Source: Pseudomonas poae
GTDB lineage: Bacteria; Pseudomonadota; Gammaproteobacteria; Pseudomonadales; Pseudomonadaceae
Assembly (NCBI GenBank): GCA_028869255.1
Contig: CP110972.1
Coordinates: forward strand, 2,857,001 to 2,921,000
Direction of reading: 5' to 3'
DNA: 64,000 nt
A program made the position numbers and the translations under genes. Within the stretch, counting starts at the first letter, position 1. Each line of letters begins with the position of its first letter. The notes under the pieces were generated by a model. That model made no database searches and was not told where the DNA came from. It worked only from the letters and a program-made list of their open reading frames with translations. Shown in pieces: positions 39,273-49,721 of this stretch.

Positions 39273-40268
39273 ATGAGCGAAAAGTCCGTTTCAGAAGCCG
39301 AATATGACGCCATCACCGACGCCGCCGCGCATTGGTGCATGCGCCTGCACGCGGGCGATTGCACCCCGGGTGAACGTCAGGCTTTTGCGCAATGGCATGA
39401 CGCCCACCCGCTGCACGCCTTTGAATACGCGGCGATGCTGGAAATCTGGGATGTCGCCGACCACCTGCCCCGCAACGAACCCACGCCGGTGGTTGTGCCG
39501 TTCAAGCCGCGCAGCCGGCTGCGCACTTACGCGGTAGCGGCGGCGATCTGCCTGGCCGCATTGCCGCTTGCCGCGTTTACCGGTTGGGAAGCCGGCTGGT
39601 TGCCGAGTTCCTATGAACGCTACCAGGCCAGCAATGGTTTGCGTCAGGTCACCCTCGGTGACGGCAGCCAGGTGGAACTCAACCTGGGCACCGAACTGGT
39701 CTACAGCAACTACAAGGACCAGCGCCGGGTCACGCTGAAAAAGGGTGAAGCGTTCTTCAAGGTGAGCCACGACGCGACGCATCCGTTTATCGTGCATGCC
39801 GGCAACGGCCAGGTACGAGTCACGGGCACCCAGTTCAATGTCTGGAAGTATGAAGACCAAGTGCGGGTGATGCTGCTGGAAGGCTCAGTGCAGATCGCCA
39901 GCGACCAGATACACGGCAGCGTGCCCCTGACCCCGGGCATGCAGGCCAGCTATCAACAAGGCGACGCCACGCCTCACGTGCGGGCGATCAACCCCAGTGA
40001 CTCCGCGCTGGCCTGGCGCCAGGGCAAGCTGATTCTCGACAACCTGGCCCTCGCCGATGCGTTGCCGTTGATCAACCGTTACCTGAGCAAACCGGTGATG
40101 CTGGCCGATGCCACCACCGGGGCGATCCGCATCGGCGGCATCTACAACATCAATGAGGTCAATAACCTCATCCCCTCCTTGCCCAAGGTTTTGCCGGTCT
40201 ACTTGACCCAGAACCAGGACGGCAACCCCGTACTCAATTCCATCCCGCGTAAAGCGCCGAAAGGCTGA
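39273..40268 (+). CDS. FecR-family anti-sigma/signal transducer (orphan)
   Basis: The 331-aa protein has an N-terminal DUF4880-like cytoplasmic part (AAHWCMRLHAGDCTPGERQAFAQWHDAHPLHAFEYA) and a membrane helix at about 88-108. The periplasmic FecR domain follows (LGDGSQVELNLGTELVYSNYKDQRRVTLKKGEAFFKVSHDATHPFIV). FecR proteins normally sit after a cognate ECF sigma gene and next to a TonB receptor; neither is present here. The C-terminal part (LADALPLINRYLSKPVMLAD) is a secretin/TonB short domain typical of the family. It lies just upstream of the fap operon. Confidence 0.85.
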   Translation: MSEKSVSEAEYDAITDAAAHWCMRLHAGDCTPGERQAFAQWHDAHPLHAFEYAAMLEIWDVADHLPRNEPTPVVVPFKPRSRLRTYAVAAAICLAALPLAAFTGWEAGWLPSSYERYQASNGLRQVTLGDGSQVELNLGTELVYSNYKDQRRVTLKKGEAFFKVSHDATHPFIVHAGNGQVRVTGTQFNVWKYEDQVRVMLLEGSVQIASDQIHGSVPLTPGMQASYQQGDATPHVRAINPSDSALAWRQGKLILDNLALADALPLINRYLSKPVMLADATTGAIRIGGIYNINEVNNLIPSLPKVLPVYLTQNQDGNPVLNSIPRKAPKG

Positions 40269-40286
40269 GCCTGGCCTTTGCCGGCT

Positions 40287-40319
40287 CGGGCCTTTTACGG
40301 CCCGCGTGTCCATTTTTTT
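40287..40319 (+). terminator. Possible intrinsic terminator after the FecR gene
   Basis: CGGGCC and GGCCCG form a short stem with a TTTTAC loop, and a T7 run follows nine bases after the stem. The gap between stem and T-run makes it weak. Confidence 0.45.
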
Positions 40320-40528
40320 ACACCCCTTCGTCCTGAACCGCCCGTGCCGAGCGGATTCATGGTTTTGTCATGCACGGTGTTACACCGCTGATACAGACAG
40401 GTGAAGCGATTGTGCTGTGGCTGCAGAGCAAGGGCTACAGGGGGCGCTGTCTCATGGTTGATACAAGGCGGCCATCATTTTGCCGTGTACTTTCCGCAAC
40501 CTATTGAATAAAAAGAATAAATAAAAAG

Positions 40529-40544
40529 CGGCACGCCTTCTGCT
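40529..40544 (+). promoter_or_regulatory. Sigma-54 (-24/-12) promoter of the fap operon
   Basis: CGGCACGCCTTCTGCT has GG at 40530-40531 and GC at 40542-40543, exactly ten bases apart, and closely matches the TGGCACG-N4-TTGC(T/A) consensus. It lies about 55 bp before fapA. The rest of the 328-bp gap (40269-40596) holds the weak FecR terminator and no gene. Confidence 0.75.
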
Positions 40545-40596
40545 CTATCCCTTACAGCGCTGTTTAGGGTCAGCGCGAAGAATAAGGAATGCCGCC

Positions 40597-41046
40597 GTGA
40601 TGACACTTACGCAAGGTTCGATGAACGTACTGCTGGCCAGCTGTGTACTCAGCGCCTGCATCAGTCTTCCGACCCTGGCAGGTGACGGCGTGATCGTGAC
40701 CGGCCGCGACGTACAGGGCCACATTTATGGTCGACCTTCATTCGGTAAAGACCCCTACCCCACCACCGCCAACGCCAATCCAAGCCGCGAGATCCTGAAC
40801 TCCACAGGCGAACTCAGTGACATGGACATCCGTGGCGTCAGCAGTGGCTCGAGCATCAGCCGCGCCATCCTGCCAAACGGCAATATTCCTGGCTTGAACA
40901 ACACCCAAGGCAGTGTGTCGACACTCGGTTCCGGCACAGCGGTCGGCCACGGGGCCGGCGCCGCCATGGGCGGGCAGATCAGTGATTCGATCCAGCGTGG
41001 CATGGCGCCCTTGAACAACATCGGCAGCATGATGGGGGGCAAATAA
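40597..41046 (+). CDS. fapA: FapA, functional amyloid operon protein
   Basis: The 149-aa product has an N-terminal signal ([18 protein letters not shown]) and a mature region with [31 protein letters not shown] and a Gly-rich C-terminus. This matches FapA of the Pseudomonas Fap amyloid system, which limits or chaperones FapC assembly. GTG at 40597 is chosen because AAGGA lies eight bases upstream; ATG at 40600 is the next codon. The stop overlaps fapB (TAATG). It is the first gene after the -24/-12 promoter. Confidence 0.88.
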   Translation: MMTLTQGSMNVLLASCVLSACISLPTLAGDGVIVTGRDVQGHIYGRPSFGKDPYPTTANANPSREILNSTGELSDMDIRGVSSGSSISRAILPNGNIPGLNNTQGSVSTLGSGTAVGHGAGAAMGGQISDSIQRGMAPLNNIGSMMGGK

Positions 41047-41597
41047 TGAACCGCTCCCTGCTTATTCTGGCCCTGCTGGGCAGCGCCGCAGCCATGGCCG
41101 ACGACACCGCCGTGATCAACAACAGCGGCCGGGACTACAACGGCAACGTGATGATCAACCAGGCGGCGGGTAACCAGCAGCAAACGGCCAACAACCGCTC
41201 CGTTGCGCTCGGTGGCAAGGCCACCACCCTCAATATCCAGAACATGAATGGCAAGGTCGACCCGTCCCTGAACGCCAAGGCGGCGATTGAGGGCAACTCT
41301 TTTACCAATGGCAACGGCATGGTGGGCATCAACCAGTCGGCCGGGGCCAATAACCAATTAGTCAATGCCGTGCGGATCAGCGTCAATCCTGCCCCGCAAA
41401 GCATCGACGACAGCGTCCTGGTGCAACAGAACACCACGACGCTGGCAACCGACTCAGGGCTCACCCCCACCACTGGCAGCCGCCAGGTCGTGACAAGCGA
41501 CCAGGCCTTCACAGGCAGCCGAGGAGTGATTCAGGTGAACCAGAGTGCTGGGGTGGGGAACCGAGTGGCTAACACCCTGGGCATCACTATCAAGTAA
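41046..41597 (+). CDS. fapB: FapB, minor amyloid subunit / nucleator
   Basis: The 183-aa product has a signal peptide ([18 protein letters not shown]). It carries three imperfect repeats built around NGNVMINQAAGNQQQTANN, GMVGINQSAGANNQLVNAV and GVIQVNQSAGVGNRVANTL. The Asn/Gln/Gly-rich repeats have the same plan as those of FapC. It is secreted and thought to nucleate Fap fibrils. It starts one base inside the fapA stop. Confidence 0.9.
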   Translation: MNRSLLILALLGSAAAMADDTAVINNSGRDYNGNVMINQAAGNQQQTANNRSVALGGKATTLNIQNMNGKVDPSLNAKAAIEGNSFTNGNGMVGINQSAGANNQLVNAVRISVNPAPQSIDDSVLVQQNTTTLATDSGLTPTTGSRQVVTSDQAFTGSRGVIQVNQSAGVGNRVANTLGITIK

Positions 41598-41664
41598 ACG
41601 CTTGGTAGCACGAGTTAGACCGTACCAACACTTAACCAACTAATTAGAAGCAAGGAGAAACACC

Positions 41665-42408
41665 ATGAAACCTCAAATGGCTCTGAAACCACTGGTTTTC
41701 GCTCTCGCCGCACTCATGGCTGCTGCTGCTCAAGCAGGTGGCTGGCACCCTGCGCCTCAACCCACCGGCGTAGTTGCCTCCGTGGTCACGGATGTACAAA
41801 ACAGCGCGGGCAACAAGTTCGACGACACCAAAACCGAAAATAACGCTTCTGCCGATGGCTCGGTGACCGGCAACAGCGGCAACGTCGGTGTGAACGTGCA
41901 GGCCGGCAGCGGCAACCAGGCCGACAACTCTGGCGCCATCTCCAGCGCCAAAGGCGACTTCGCAACCGTGTTCGCCGTGGTTGATGTGAATCAAAACAGC
42001 GGTCTGAACAACTTCGTCAACAAAGGCACTCAGAACAATTCCTCGCTGGATAACTCGGCCAACGGCAACTCCGGCAACCTGGGCTACAACGGCCAGTCCG
42101 GTCAAGGCAACCAAGGCAAAAACAACCTGGCAATCACCACTGCAGATGGCAAAAACATCGCAGCGGCCGCCAACACCGAGCAAAACTCGCTCGCCAACAA
42201 CTACCTCAACACCGCCGCTACCAGCCACGGCTATGGCCATGGCGGCAAACCTCAGTATGTGTCGAACAACTCGAGCCTCGACAACTCGGTTAACCGCAAC
42301 TCCGGCAACGTAGGTGTGAACCTGCAATCCGGTGCCGGCAACCAAGGCAGCAACAGCCTGTCGATCGGCCAGGGTTGCAGCGTCTGCGCCAGCGGCGTGC
42401 GCTTCTGA
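41665..42408 (+). CDS. fapC: FapC, major functional amyloid subunit
   Basis: The 247-aa product has a signal peptide (residues 1-24). Three amyloid repeats lie at about 64-93, 129-157 and 206-235, each with NSGN(V/L)G.N.Q(A/S)G.GNQ. Two linkers of about 35 and 48 residues separate them, the second with a His/Gly cluster (SHGYGHGG). The C-terminus has the conserved CxxC (Cys238, Cys241). AAGGAG precedes the ATG, and the 67-bp gap after fapB is short. A terminator hairpin follows at once, consistent with high expression of this gene. Confidence 0.93.
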   Translation: MKPQMALKPLVFALAALMAAAAQAGGWHPAPQPTGVVASVVTDVQNSAGNKFDDTKTENNASADGSVTGNSGNVGVNVQAGSGNQADNSGAISSAKGDFATVFAVVDVNQNSGLNNFVNKGTQNNSSLDNSANGNSGNLGYNGQSGQGNQGKNNLAITTADGKNIAAAANTEQNSLANNYLNTAATSHGYGHGGKPQYVSNNSSLDNSVNRNSGNVGVNLQSGAGNQGSNSLSIGQGCSVCASGVRF

Positions 42409-42415
42409 TCCAACG

Positions 42416-42441
42416 GGGCCTTGGCGACAAGGCCCTTTTTT
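42416..42441 (+). terminator. Intra-operon terminator hairpin between fapC and fapD
   Basis: GGGCCTTG and CAAGGCCC form a perfect 8-bp stem with a GCGA loop, followed by TTTTTT. It lies eight bases after the fapC stop and 29 bp before the fapD start. Partial termination here would raise FapA-C over FapD-F. Confidence 0.8.
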
Positions 42442-42469
42442 ATTCCAGTGTCCAGCAGGTCACACGATC

Positions 42470-43150
42470 ATGCGCCTCGCGACCCTCTCCCTTCTGATGT
42501 TGCTCACCGGCCCGACCTGGGCAGGCACCATGGCGATCTCCGCCATGCCTGGCGGTGCAGTCATCTACAAGAAGGTCGAGAGTATCCGTGAGCGCCGGTT
42601 CGCCAACCTGGTGGAACAGAAAACCGATTTCAGCTGCGGTGCTGCGGCACTCGCCACCATTCTGCGTCAGGGCTATTGGCTGGACGTCGACGAAGACCAC
42701 GTGATCAAAGGCATGCTGGTCAATGCAGACCAGGACCTGGTTCGCACCCAGGGTTTTTCCATGCTGGACATGAAGCGCTACCTCGAAAGCATCGGCATGC
42801 GTGCCCGGGGCTACAAGATCGGGCCAGAGACCCTGGTGACCGTGAAGATCCCCGTCGTGGTGCTGCTGGAAATTCGTGGCTACAAGCACTTCGTGGTGTT
42901 GCAGCGCGCGGACAAGGACTGGGTCTATATCGGCGACCCGGTGCTGGGCCATAAGCGCTATTCACACGACGACTTCGTCAAGGGCTGGAATGGCATCGTC
43001 TTCGCCGTGCTGGGTGAAGGTTACGACAAGGCCAATGCCTTGCTCGACCCACCCACGCCGCTGACCGCCAAGAACCAGTTGAATGAGTTCAGGCCGGTAG
43101 GCGATGCCGAGCTGATGGATTTCGGTTTCATCCAGAGCGACTTCTTCTAA
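42470..43150 (+). CDS. fapD: FapD, C39-like cysteine peptidase
   Basis: The 226-aa product has a signal peptide (RLATLSLLMLLTGPTWAG). The C39 peptidase core follows, with catalytic Cys in TDFSCGAAALATILRQ and His and Asp in YKHFVVLQRADKDWVYIGDPVLG. FapD is needed for Fap secretion and probably processes or handles system components in the periplasm. The start at 42470 gives the signal peptide; an upstream in-frame start would run through the terminator hairpin. Confidence 0.9.
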   Translation: MRLATLSLLMLLTGPTWAGTMAISAMPGGAVIYKKVESIRERRFANLVEQKTDFSCGAAALATILRQGYWLDVDEDHVIKGMLVNADQDLVRTQGFSMLDMKRYLESIGMRARGYKIGPETLVTVKIPVVVLLEIRGYKHFVVLQRADKDWVYIGDPVLGHKRYSHDDFVKGWNGIVFAVLGEGYDKANALLDPPTPLTAKNQLNEFRPVGDAELMDFGFIQSDFF

Positions 43151-43190
43151 AAGAAGCGCAATAAGGGGCAGGACGCTCCAGGAGCTGAAG

Positions 43191-43937
43191 ATGAACACTT
43201 CCCGTTGGCTGACGGTCTTGTGTCTGGCAGCCTCAATGCCCGCTTATGCTTCATCGGGGTTCAAACCGATCGAGCTCAAGGATTCGGAGATGGCCGAACT
43301 GCGCGGCCGTTATGTGATGCCGGGGCGAATCATCAGCTTCGGTATTGTCATGAGCAGCACCTGGACCAATGCCATAGGCGACAGCATCACCGGCAAGGCC
43401 AACATGCAAATCGACTCGTCGACCATTACCCCGCAATTCTACGTGCAGACCACCGGCGCCACAGGTACCGGCAGCAATCAGAACACCGGCACCGGTAATG
43501 TCATCGGCGGTGCGGGCCTGGGCACCGGCACGGGCGTGACCCAAAGCGTGCGCGCCGCAGGCGACGGCAACGCGGCCTACAACAATGTCGGTATCAACGT
43601 CACTGAAAACGGCCTGGCCCCTTCCAACATCGTGCAATCCGGGCAGGTGCTGGTGGCCGGTGGCACCGTGACCGGCGACAGCGCGGCGGGCCGGGTAAGC
43701 GTCTCGGCCAACAACGGCGGTTTGCAGATGGCGATCCAGGCCAACCATAACCAAGGCAACAGCCTCCAGCAGATCGGCGGCGGCCAAGTGTTGCAAGGCA
43801 CGGTGTTGACCGGCAATACCAACTTCGTCAACAACATGACCCAACTCAACGTGGTGATGGGCAATAACGGGCTGAACAACCCGGCAATAAACTGCAACCT
43901 GGATCAACTCAAAGGCCTACGCACTCTCGGTTATTGA
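43191..43937 (+). CDS. fapE: FapE, minor fibril component
   Basis: The 248-aa product has a signal peptide (SRWLTVLCLAASMPAYAS). Its middle region is Gly/Asn/Thr-rich (TGTGSNQNTGTGNVIGGAGLGTGTG, here as short motifs) and the C-terminus is INCNLDQLKGLRTLGY. This matches FapE, which is secreted and found in Fap fibrils in small amount. It follows fapD by 40 bp with AGGAG before the ATG. Confidence 0.87.
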   Translation: MNTSRWLTVLCLAASMPAYASSGFKPIELKDSEMAELRGRYVMPGRIISFGIVMSSTWTNAIGDSITGKANMQIDSSTITPQFYVQTTGATGTGSNQNTGTGNVIGGAGLGTGTGVTQSVRAAGDGNAAYNNVGINVTENGLAPSNIVQSGQVLVAGGTVTGDSAAGRVSVSANNGGLQMAIQANHNQGNSLQQIGGGQVLQGTVLTGNTNFVNNMTQLNVVMGNNGLNNPAINCNLDQLKGLRTLGY

Positions 43938-43968
43938 ACTACGCTGAGCCTCGACACTTTCGCATTAG

Positions 43969-45291
<1,323 letters not shown>

Positions 45292-45327
45292 TTGAAGGGC
45301 TGCTTCGCGGCCCGTTCACCACCAAGG

Positions 45328-45365
45328 AAAAGCCCCGCAACGATAAGGGTCGTTGCGGGGCTTTT
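45328..45365. terminator. Strong bidirectional terminator between fapF and the sigma-54 activator
   Basis: AAAAGCCCCGCAACGA and TCGTTGCGGGGCTTTT form a 16-bp stem around a short loop, with A and T tracts on both strands. It serves both convergent genes. Confidence 0.9.
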
Positions 45366-45378
45366 CGGTTTACCCGCC

Positions 45379-46704
45379 CTAGCGGATCTGGTGTTTGTGC
45401 AGCAACCGGTAGAACGTGGGCCGGGAAACCCCCAGCACGCGGGCCGCGACACTCAGGTTGTCGCTGTGCCGGTTGAGCACATCGCACAGCGCCTGACGCT
45501 CGGCGCGGTGCTTATAGTCTTCCAGTGTAGCCATCGGCAGCGAGATTGCCTGCTGGCTTTTCAATCCCAGATCAACGGCCTCGATCTGGCGCCCTTCGGC
45601 AAGCACCAGGCCACGGCGCACGCGGTTGGCCAGCTCGCGCACATTGCCCGGCCAGGAGTGTTCGCCCATGGAGACCAGGGCCTCGTCACTGAAGGTGCGC
45701 GGGCGGCGACCGGTTTCCTGACTGTAAAACCGCGAAAAATGGTTGGCCAGCATCGCCACATCGCCATGCCGCTCGCGCAACGGCGCGGTCACCACTTGCA
45801 GAACATTGAGCCGGTAATACAGGTCTTCGCGGAATGTGCCCTTTTCAACTGCGGCTTCGAGGTCCACGTGGGTCGCGGCCAGAACCCGTACATCTACCGG
45901 AATCGGCTGGCTGCCACCAACGCGCTCGATCTGTTTTTCCTGCAGAAAACGCAGCAGGTTAGCCTGCAGTTCCATCGGCAAATCACCGATTTCATCCAGG
46001 AACAGCGTACCGCCGTGAGCCGCCTCGATACGCCCGACCTTGCGCTGATGGGCGCCGGTGAACGCGCCTTTCTCATGGCCGAATAATTCGGATTGGATCA
46101 GGTGTTCGGGAATGGCCCCGCAATTGATTGCGACAAACGGCTTGGCGTGGCGCTGGGATTGACGATGCAGGGTCTTGGCCACCAGCTCTTTACCGGTGCC
46201 GCTGTCCCCGCGGATCAACACCGGGGATTCGGTGGGTGCCAACTTGGATAGCAATTTACGCAGTTCACGAATCGGTCGGCTGTCACCGAGCAATTCATGC
46301 TCGGGCTCATCCACCAGCATGTGGCCCTTGCCGCGCAGGCGTGCCATGCCGAAAGCGCGGCCCAGCGTGACCTGCACGCGGGCGACATCGAAGGGCAACG
46401 TATGGAAGTCAAAGAACCACTCACAGACGAAATCACCGACATTCTGCAAGCGCAGCACGTCCTGGCTAAGTACCGCGATCCACTCGGTGCCGCTGCGGCC
46501 GATCAGTTCCTTGACCGCTTCCGGGCGTTCCAGGTGGTAGGGCTGTAAACGCAGCAGGCCCACATCGCAGGTCCGTTCGCCGACGGCCTCCAGCGCGCAG
46601 CTGTGCACCTCCCACCCGGCGGTGCGTAAGCCGGGCAATAGCCCATGGCAGTCGTCGCAGGGGTCGACCACAAGCAAGCGGCGCTGCACGGGTGTAACAA
46701 TCAT
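45379..46704 (-). CDS. Sigma-54-dependent activator (VpsR-like), probable fap regulator
   Basis: The 441-aa protein has an N-terminal receiver-like domain of about 130 residues without a clear phosphorylation Asp, resembling VpsR. The AAA+ domain follows (Walker A GDSGTGKE, GAFTGA loop in GHEKGAFTGAHQRKV, Walker B GGTLFLDEIGD). A C-terminal Fis-type HTH ends it (LSVAARVLGVSRPTFYRLLHKHQIR). The GAFTGA motif shows it can open sigma-54 promoters. It is convergent with the fap operon, which has a -24/-12 promoter, so fap control is a reasonable inference. VpsR-type proteins can sense c-di-GMP. Confidence 0.85.
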   Translation of the reverse strand: MIVTPVQRRLLVVDPCDDCHGLLPGLRTAGWEVHSCALEAVGERTCDVGLLRLQPYHLERPEAVKELIGRSGTEWIAVLSQDVLRLQNVGDFVCEWFFDFHTLPFDVARVQVTLGRAFGMARLRGKGHMLVDEPEHELLGDSRPIRELRKLLSKLAPTESPVLIRGDSGTGKELVAKTLHRQSQRHAKPFVAINCGAIPEHLIQSELFGHEKGAFTGAHQRKVGRIEAAHGGTLFLDEIGDLPMELQANLLRFLQEKQIERVGGSQPIPVDVRVLAATHVDLEAAVEKGTFREDLYYRLNVLQVVTAPLRERHGDVAMLANHFSRFYSQETGRRPRTFSDEALVSMGEHSWPGNVRELANRVRRGLVLAEGRQIEAVDLGLKSQQAISLPMATLEDYKHRAERQALCDVLNRHSDNLSVAARVLGVSRPTFYRLLHKHQIR

Positions 46705-47048
46705 GACTATTCCTTGGCGCCAAAATTGTTAAAGTTATTTTAAAACAACGGTTTGTGACGCCTGGCGCTAACACTAGCAAGGTCTTGACGCGCCGCTTGT
46801 ATCGTTTCGCTATAACTGCGGGCAAAAAGCCACTTTGCAGTATTTTCGGCAAAAAAGTGACACACCATCGAAACGTTCATAGCGCTTTCAAAACAGCCGC
46901 TTACATGACGTTAATCAGGGAAAGTTAAAATTTATGGCTCTAAGATGTGACCCGTACCCGGTCATCGTGCATCAGTACAAGTAACTCGCCGTCCGGCTCG
47001 CCCAACCGACGGCACTCACTTGAATGGGCAATGAGAGAGAACACCCAC
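46705..47048. other. Intergenic region, no gene seen
   Basis: The 344-bp divergent gap between the sigma-54 activator and the small gene at 47049 is relatively AT-rich near 46720-46760. It should hold both promoters. I see no hairpin terminator, RNA gene or convincing operator. Confidence 0.5.
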
Positions 47049-47309
47049 ATGAACGCCCCGCTCCGCATCAACGAAGCTCTTTTGATCGCAGACCGTGCTT
47101 TCCAGCCCTTTCAGTGCGTGGCCTGGCACGACGGCAATGGCGCCCTGAGCCTGAGCGTCATCGACCGCACCAATACCCGCATCGGCAGTAAGCAACTGTC
47201 GTCGAGTGCCTACACCGACCCCGCTCAGTTGGAAGACTTGCTGTTGCAGGCCCGCGCCGAGCTCGATAAAGATGGCCACCAGTTGCTGTCCTGGGCAATG
47301 CCGAAGTAA
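47049..47309 (+). CDS. Small conserved Pseudomonas protein (DUF1652-like, tentative)
   Basis: The 86-aa product (MNAPLRINEALLIADRAFQP...) has an N-terminal helix and a short beta region with QCVAWHDGNGALSLSVIDR, then a helical C-terminus. The layout resembles the small DUF1652 proteins of Pseudomonas, but I am not sure. The start at 47049 has GAGAGAGA at eight bases; an ATG at 47031 is in frame. There is no signal peptide. Confidence 0.6.
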   Translation: MNAPLRINEALLIADRAFQPFQCVAWHDGNGALSLSVIDRTNTRIGSKQLSSSAYTDPAQLEDLLLQARAELDKDGHQLLSWAMPK

Positions 47310-47376
47310 GCCCGCCTGATAACTTCCGATCACTGTAAAACAGTCATCGGAAGTTGCACACCAGAACTAAAGTTGC

Positions 47377-48201
47377 TTACCGCGCGGCAAGAATAAACCG
47401 TTCGATTGCTTCCGCAGCGCCGTCCTCGACATTGCTGCCGGTGACCACACTCGCCTGGCGCTTGACGGCTTCCTCCGCCTGCCCCATGGCAATCGACAAC
47501 CCGGCCACCTGAAACATCGCTGGGTCATTGCCGCCATCGCCGATGGCCGCCGTCTGCTCCATGGGCACGCCAAGGTGCGCGGCCAAGGTCTTCAAGGCTT
47601 CGCCCTTGTTGGCGAGCATGGCCGTTACGTCCAGGTACACCGGCTGCGAGCGTGACACTTGGGCCAGCCCCTGCACCTTGGGCTGCAGCTGCGCTTCCAG
47701 TTCCACCAGCAACTGCGTGTTGTGGCTGGCGGCGACGATCTTGTCGACCCGGTCCAGGTACGGCTCAAAACTCTCCACCACCACCGGCCCATAGCCCAGG
47801 CCATCGGCTTCACGCTGCTGCATCGGCCCTGGCGGGTCACGGCGCAGCCAGTCGCCGTCGGCAAACACCCACACCTCCACGTCCGGCTCGGCCGAGAACA
47901 GCGCCAGAGTCACCAGCGCCGCTTCGGCCGGCAAATGATGGGCAACCAGGATGCTGCCATCCGGGTTGATCAGCGTGCCGCCATTGAAGCCGGCCACCGG
48001 CACATCAATGCCGAAGGTCTCGATCAGGTGCAGCATGGCCTTGGGCGGCCGCCCGCTGGCCAGGCTGAAAAACACCCCGGCGTCGCGCAAGGCGTGAATC
48101 GCATCGGCCGTGCGCTGGCTAAGGCGGTGATCCGGATGCAGCAGCGTACCGTCCACGTCACTGAGGATAAAACGGATGGGATGAATCGCTGCGTCACTCA
48201 T
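47377..48201 (-). CDS. HAD-IIB (Cof-type) sugar-phosphatase-like hydrolase
   Basis: The 274-aa protein has the Cof-type HAD motifs: motif I ILSDVDGTLLHPDH with the nucleophile Asp, motif II LASGRPP, and motif IV AIGDGGNDPAMFQVAG, with a C2 cap between. Such enzymes dephosphorylate sugar phosphates in the cytoplasm. Its ATG overlaps the zwf stop (ATGA), so it is translationally coupled to glucose-6-phosphate dehydrogenase. That suggests a substrate among hexose or pentose phosphate intermediates, which is inference. Confidence 0.85.
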   Translation of the reverse strand: MSDAAIHPIRFILSDVDGTLLHPDHRLSQRTADAIHALRDAGVFFSLASGRPPKAMLHLIETFGIDVPVAGFNGGTLINPDGSILVAHHLPAEAALVTLALFSAEPDVEVWVFADGDWLRRDPPGPMQQREADGLGYGPVVVESFEPYLDRVDKIVAASHNTQLLVELEAQLQPKVQGLAQVSRSQPVYLDVTAMLANKGEALKTLAAHLGVPMEQTAAIGDGGNDPAMFQVAGLSIAMGQAEEAVKRQASVVTGSNVEDGAAEAIERFILAAR

Positions 48202-49721
48202 CCGAGGCTATGCCAGGTACGGCCATCGCGGGCCAGCAACGCGTCAGCCGCTGCAGGGCCGTCTTCACCGGCCTTGTAGGTCTGAATGCCGTCGTCTTCC
48301 TTCCACGCATCGAGGAAGGGCTGCACCGCACGCCAGCCATTCTCGATGTTGTCGGCCCTCTGAAACAGGGTCTGGTCACCGGTCATGCAGTCGTAGATCA
48401 GGGTTTCGTAGCCGGTCGACGGCTGCATCTCGAAGAAGTCCTTGTAGGCGAACCCCAACTGAATATTGGCCATGTCCAGGGTCGGCCCGGGCTTTTTCGC
48501 CAGCAGGTCGAACCACATGCCTTCATTCGGCTGAATCTGGATCTTCAGGTACGTCGGCTTGAGCTCATCGACTTCGGTGTCACGGAACTGCGCATACGGC
48601 GCCGGCTTGAAGCAGATCACGATTTCGGTGTCACGAACGCTCATGCGTTTGCCGGTGCGCAAGTAGAATGGCACGCCGACCCAACGCCAGTTATCGATCA
48701 TCACCTTGAGGGCCACGAAGGTCTCGGTGCTGCTGCCGGGGGCGACGTTGGGCTCTTCGCGGTAACCGGGCAATGGCTTGCCGCCGATTTCACCGGCGGT
48801 GTACTGGCCACGTACCGAATTGGCTCGCGCTTCTTCCGTGGACCAGGGCCTGATGGCACCCACCACCTTGGCCTTTTCACCGCGCACGGCATCGGCGCCG
48901 AACGCCGCCGGCGGTTCCATGGCGACCATCGCCAGCAACTGGAAAAGGTGATTGGGCACCATGTCGCGCAGCGTGCCGGTTTTCTCGAAGAAATTGCCCC
49001 GGGTTTCCACGCCGACGGTTTCGGCGGCGGTGATTTGCACATGATCGATGTAATGGTTGTTCCAGAACGCTTCGAACAGCACGTTGGAGAACCGGCTGAT
49101 CAGAATGTTCTGCACCGTTTCCTTGCCCAGGTAATGGTCGATGCGATAGATCTGCTTCTCGCTCATCACCTTGAGCAAACTGGCGTTCAACGCTTCGGCG
49201 GTCGCCAGGTCGGAACCGAAAGGTTTTTCGATCACCACACGACGGAAGCTGTCATCGGTTTCGGTCAGCAAGCCGGCACTGCCCAGGCGCTGCACCACGT
49301 CACTGAAGAAACGCGGCGCGGTGGCGAGGTAGAACACTGCATTGCCGGTGCCGCTGTCGGCGATTTTCTGGCCGATGTCGGCGTAGGTGCCGTCGTCGAG
49401 GAAATCCCCCTCGACGTAGCTGATGCCCTTGGCCAATTGCGCCCACAAGGCCGGGTCCAACGCGTTATCCGCGCTGCCCTTGACCTTGCTCGCCGCTTCG
49501 GTGCGAATGAAATCTTCGAGCTTCTTGGCGAAGTCGGCATCGCTGATGGCGTTGTGATCAACCCCGACAATGCGCAAACCGTCGCCCAGCAGCCCATCAC
49601 GACTGAGGTTGTACAGCGCCGGCATCAGCAGGCGCTTGACCAGGTCGCCATGGGCGCCAAACAGAAACAAGGTGGTGGGTGGTGCGGGTTCGGCCTTGGA
49701 TTTCTTGCCGTTGGCGGTCAT
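48198..49721 (-). CDS. zwf: Glucose-6-phosphate 1-dehydrogenase
   Basis: The 507-aa enzyme has the N-terminal NADP-binding pattern [20 protein letters not shown], the active-site peptide [15 protein letters not shown] with catalytic His, and the C-terminal domain [23 protein letters not shown]. It oxidises glucose-6-phosphate to 6-phosphogluconolactone. It is the middle gene of gnd-zwf-HAD, overlapping both neighbours by four bases. This is distinct from the usual Pseudomonas zwf-pgl-edd cluster, so it is probably a second zwf paralogue. Confidence 0.93.
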   Translation of the reverse strand: MTANGKKSKAEPAPPTTLFLFGAHGDLVKRLLMPALYNLSRDGLLGDGLRIVGVDHNAISDADFAKKLEDFIRTEAASKVKGSADNALDPALWAQLAKGISYVEGDFLDDGTYADIGQKIADSGTGNAVFYLATAPRFFSDVVQRLGSAGLLTETDDSFRRVVIEKPFGSDLATAEALNASLLKVMSEKQIYRIDHYLGKETVQNILISRFSNVLFEAFWNNHYIDHVQITAAETVGVETRGNFFEKTGTLRDMVPNHLFQLLAMVAMEPPAAFGADAVRGEKAKVVGAIRPWSTEEARANSVRGQYTAGEIGGKPLPGYREEPNVAPGSSTETFVALKVMIDNWRWVGVPFYLRTGKRMSVRDTEIVICFKPAPYAQFRDTEVDELKPTYLKIQIQPNEGMWFDLLAKKPGPTLDMANIQLGFAYKDFFEMQPSTGYETLIYDCMTGDQTLFQRADNIENGWRAVQPFLDAWKEDDGIQTYKAGEDGPAAADALLARDGRTWHSLG

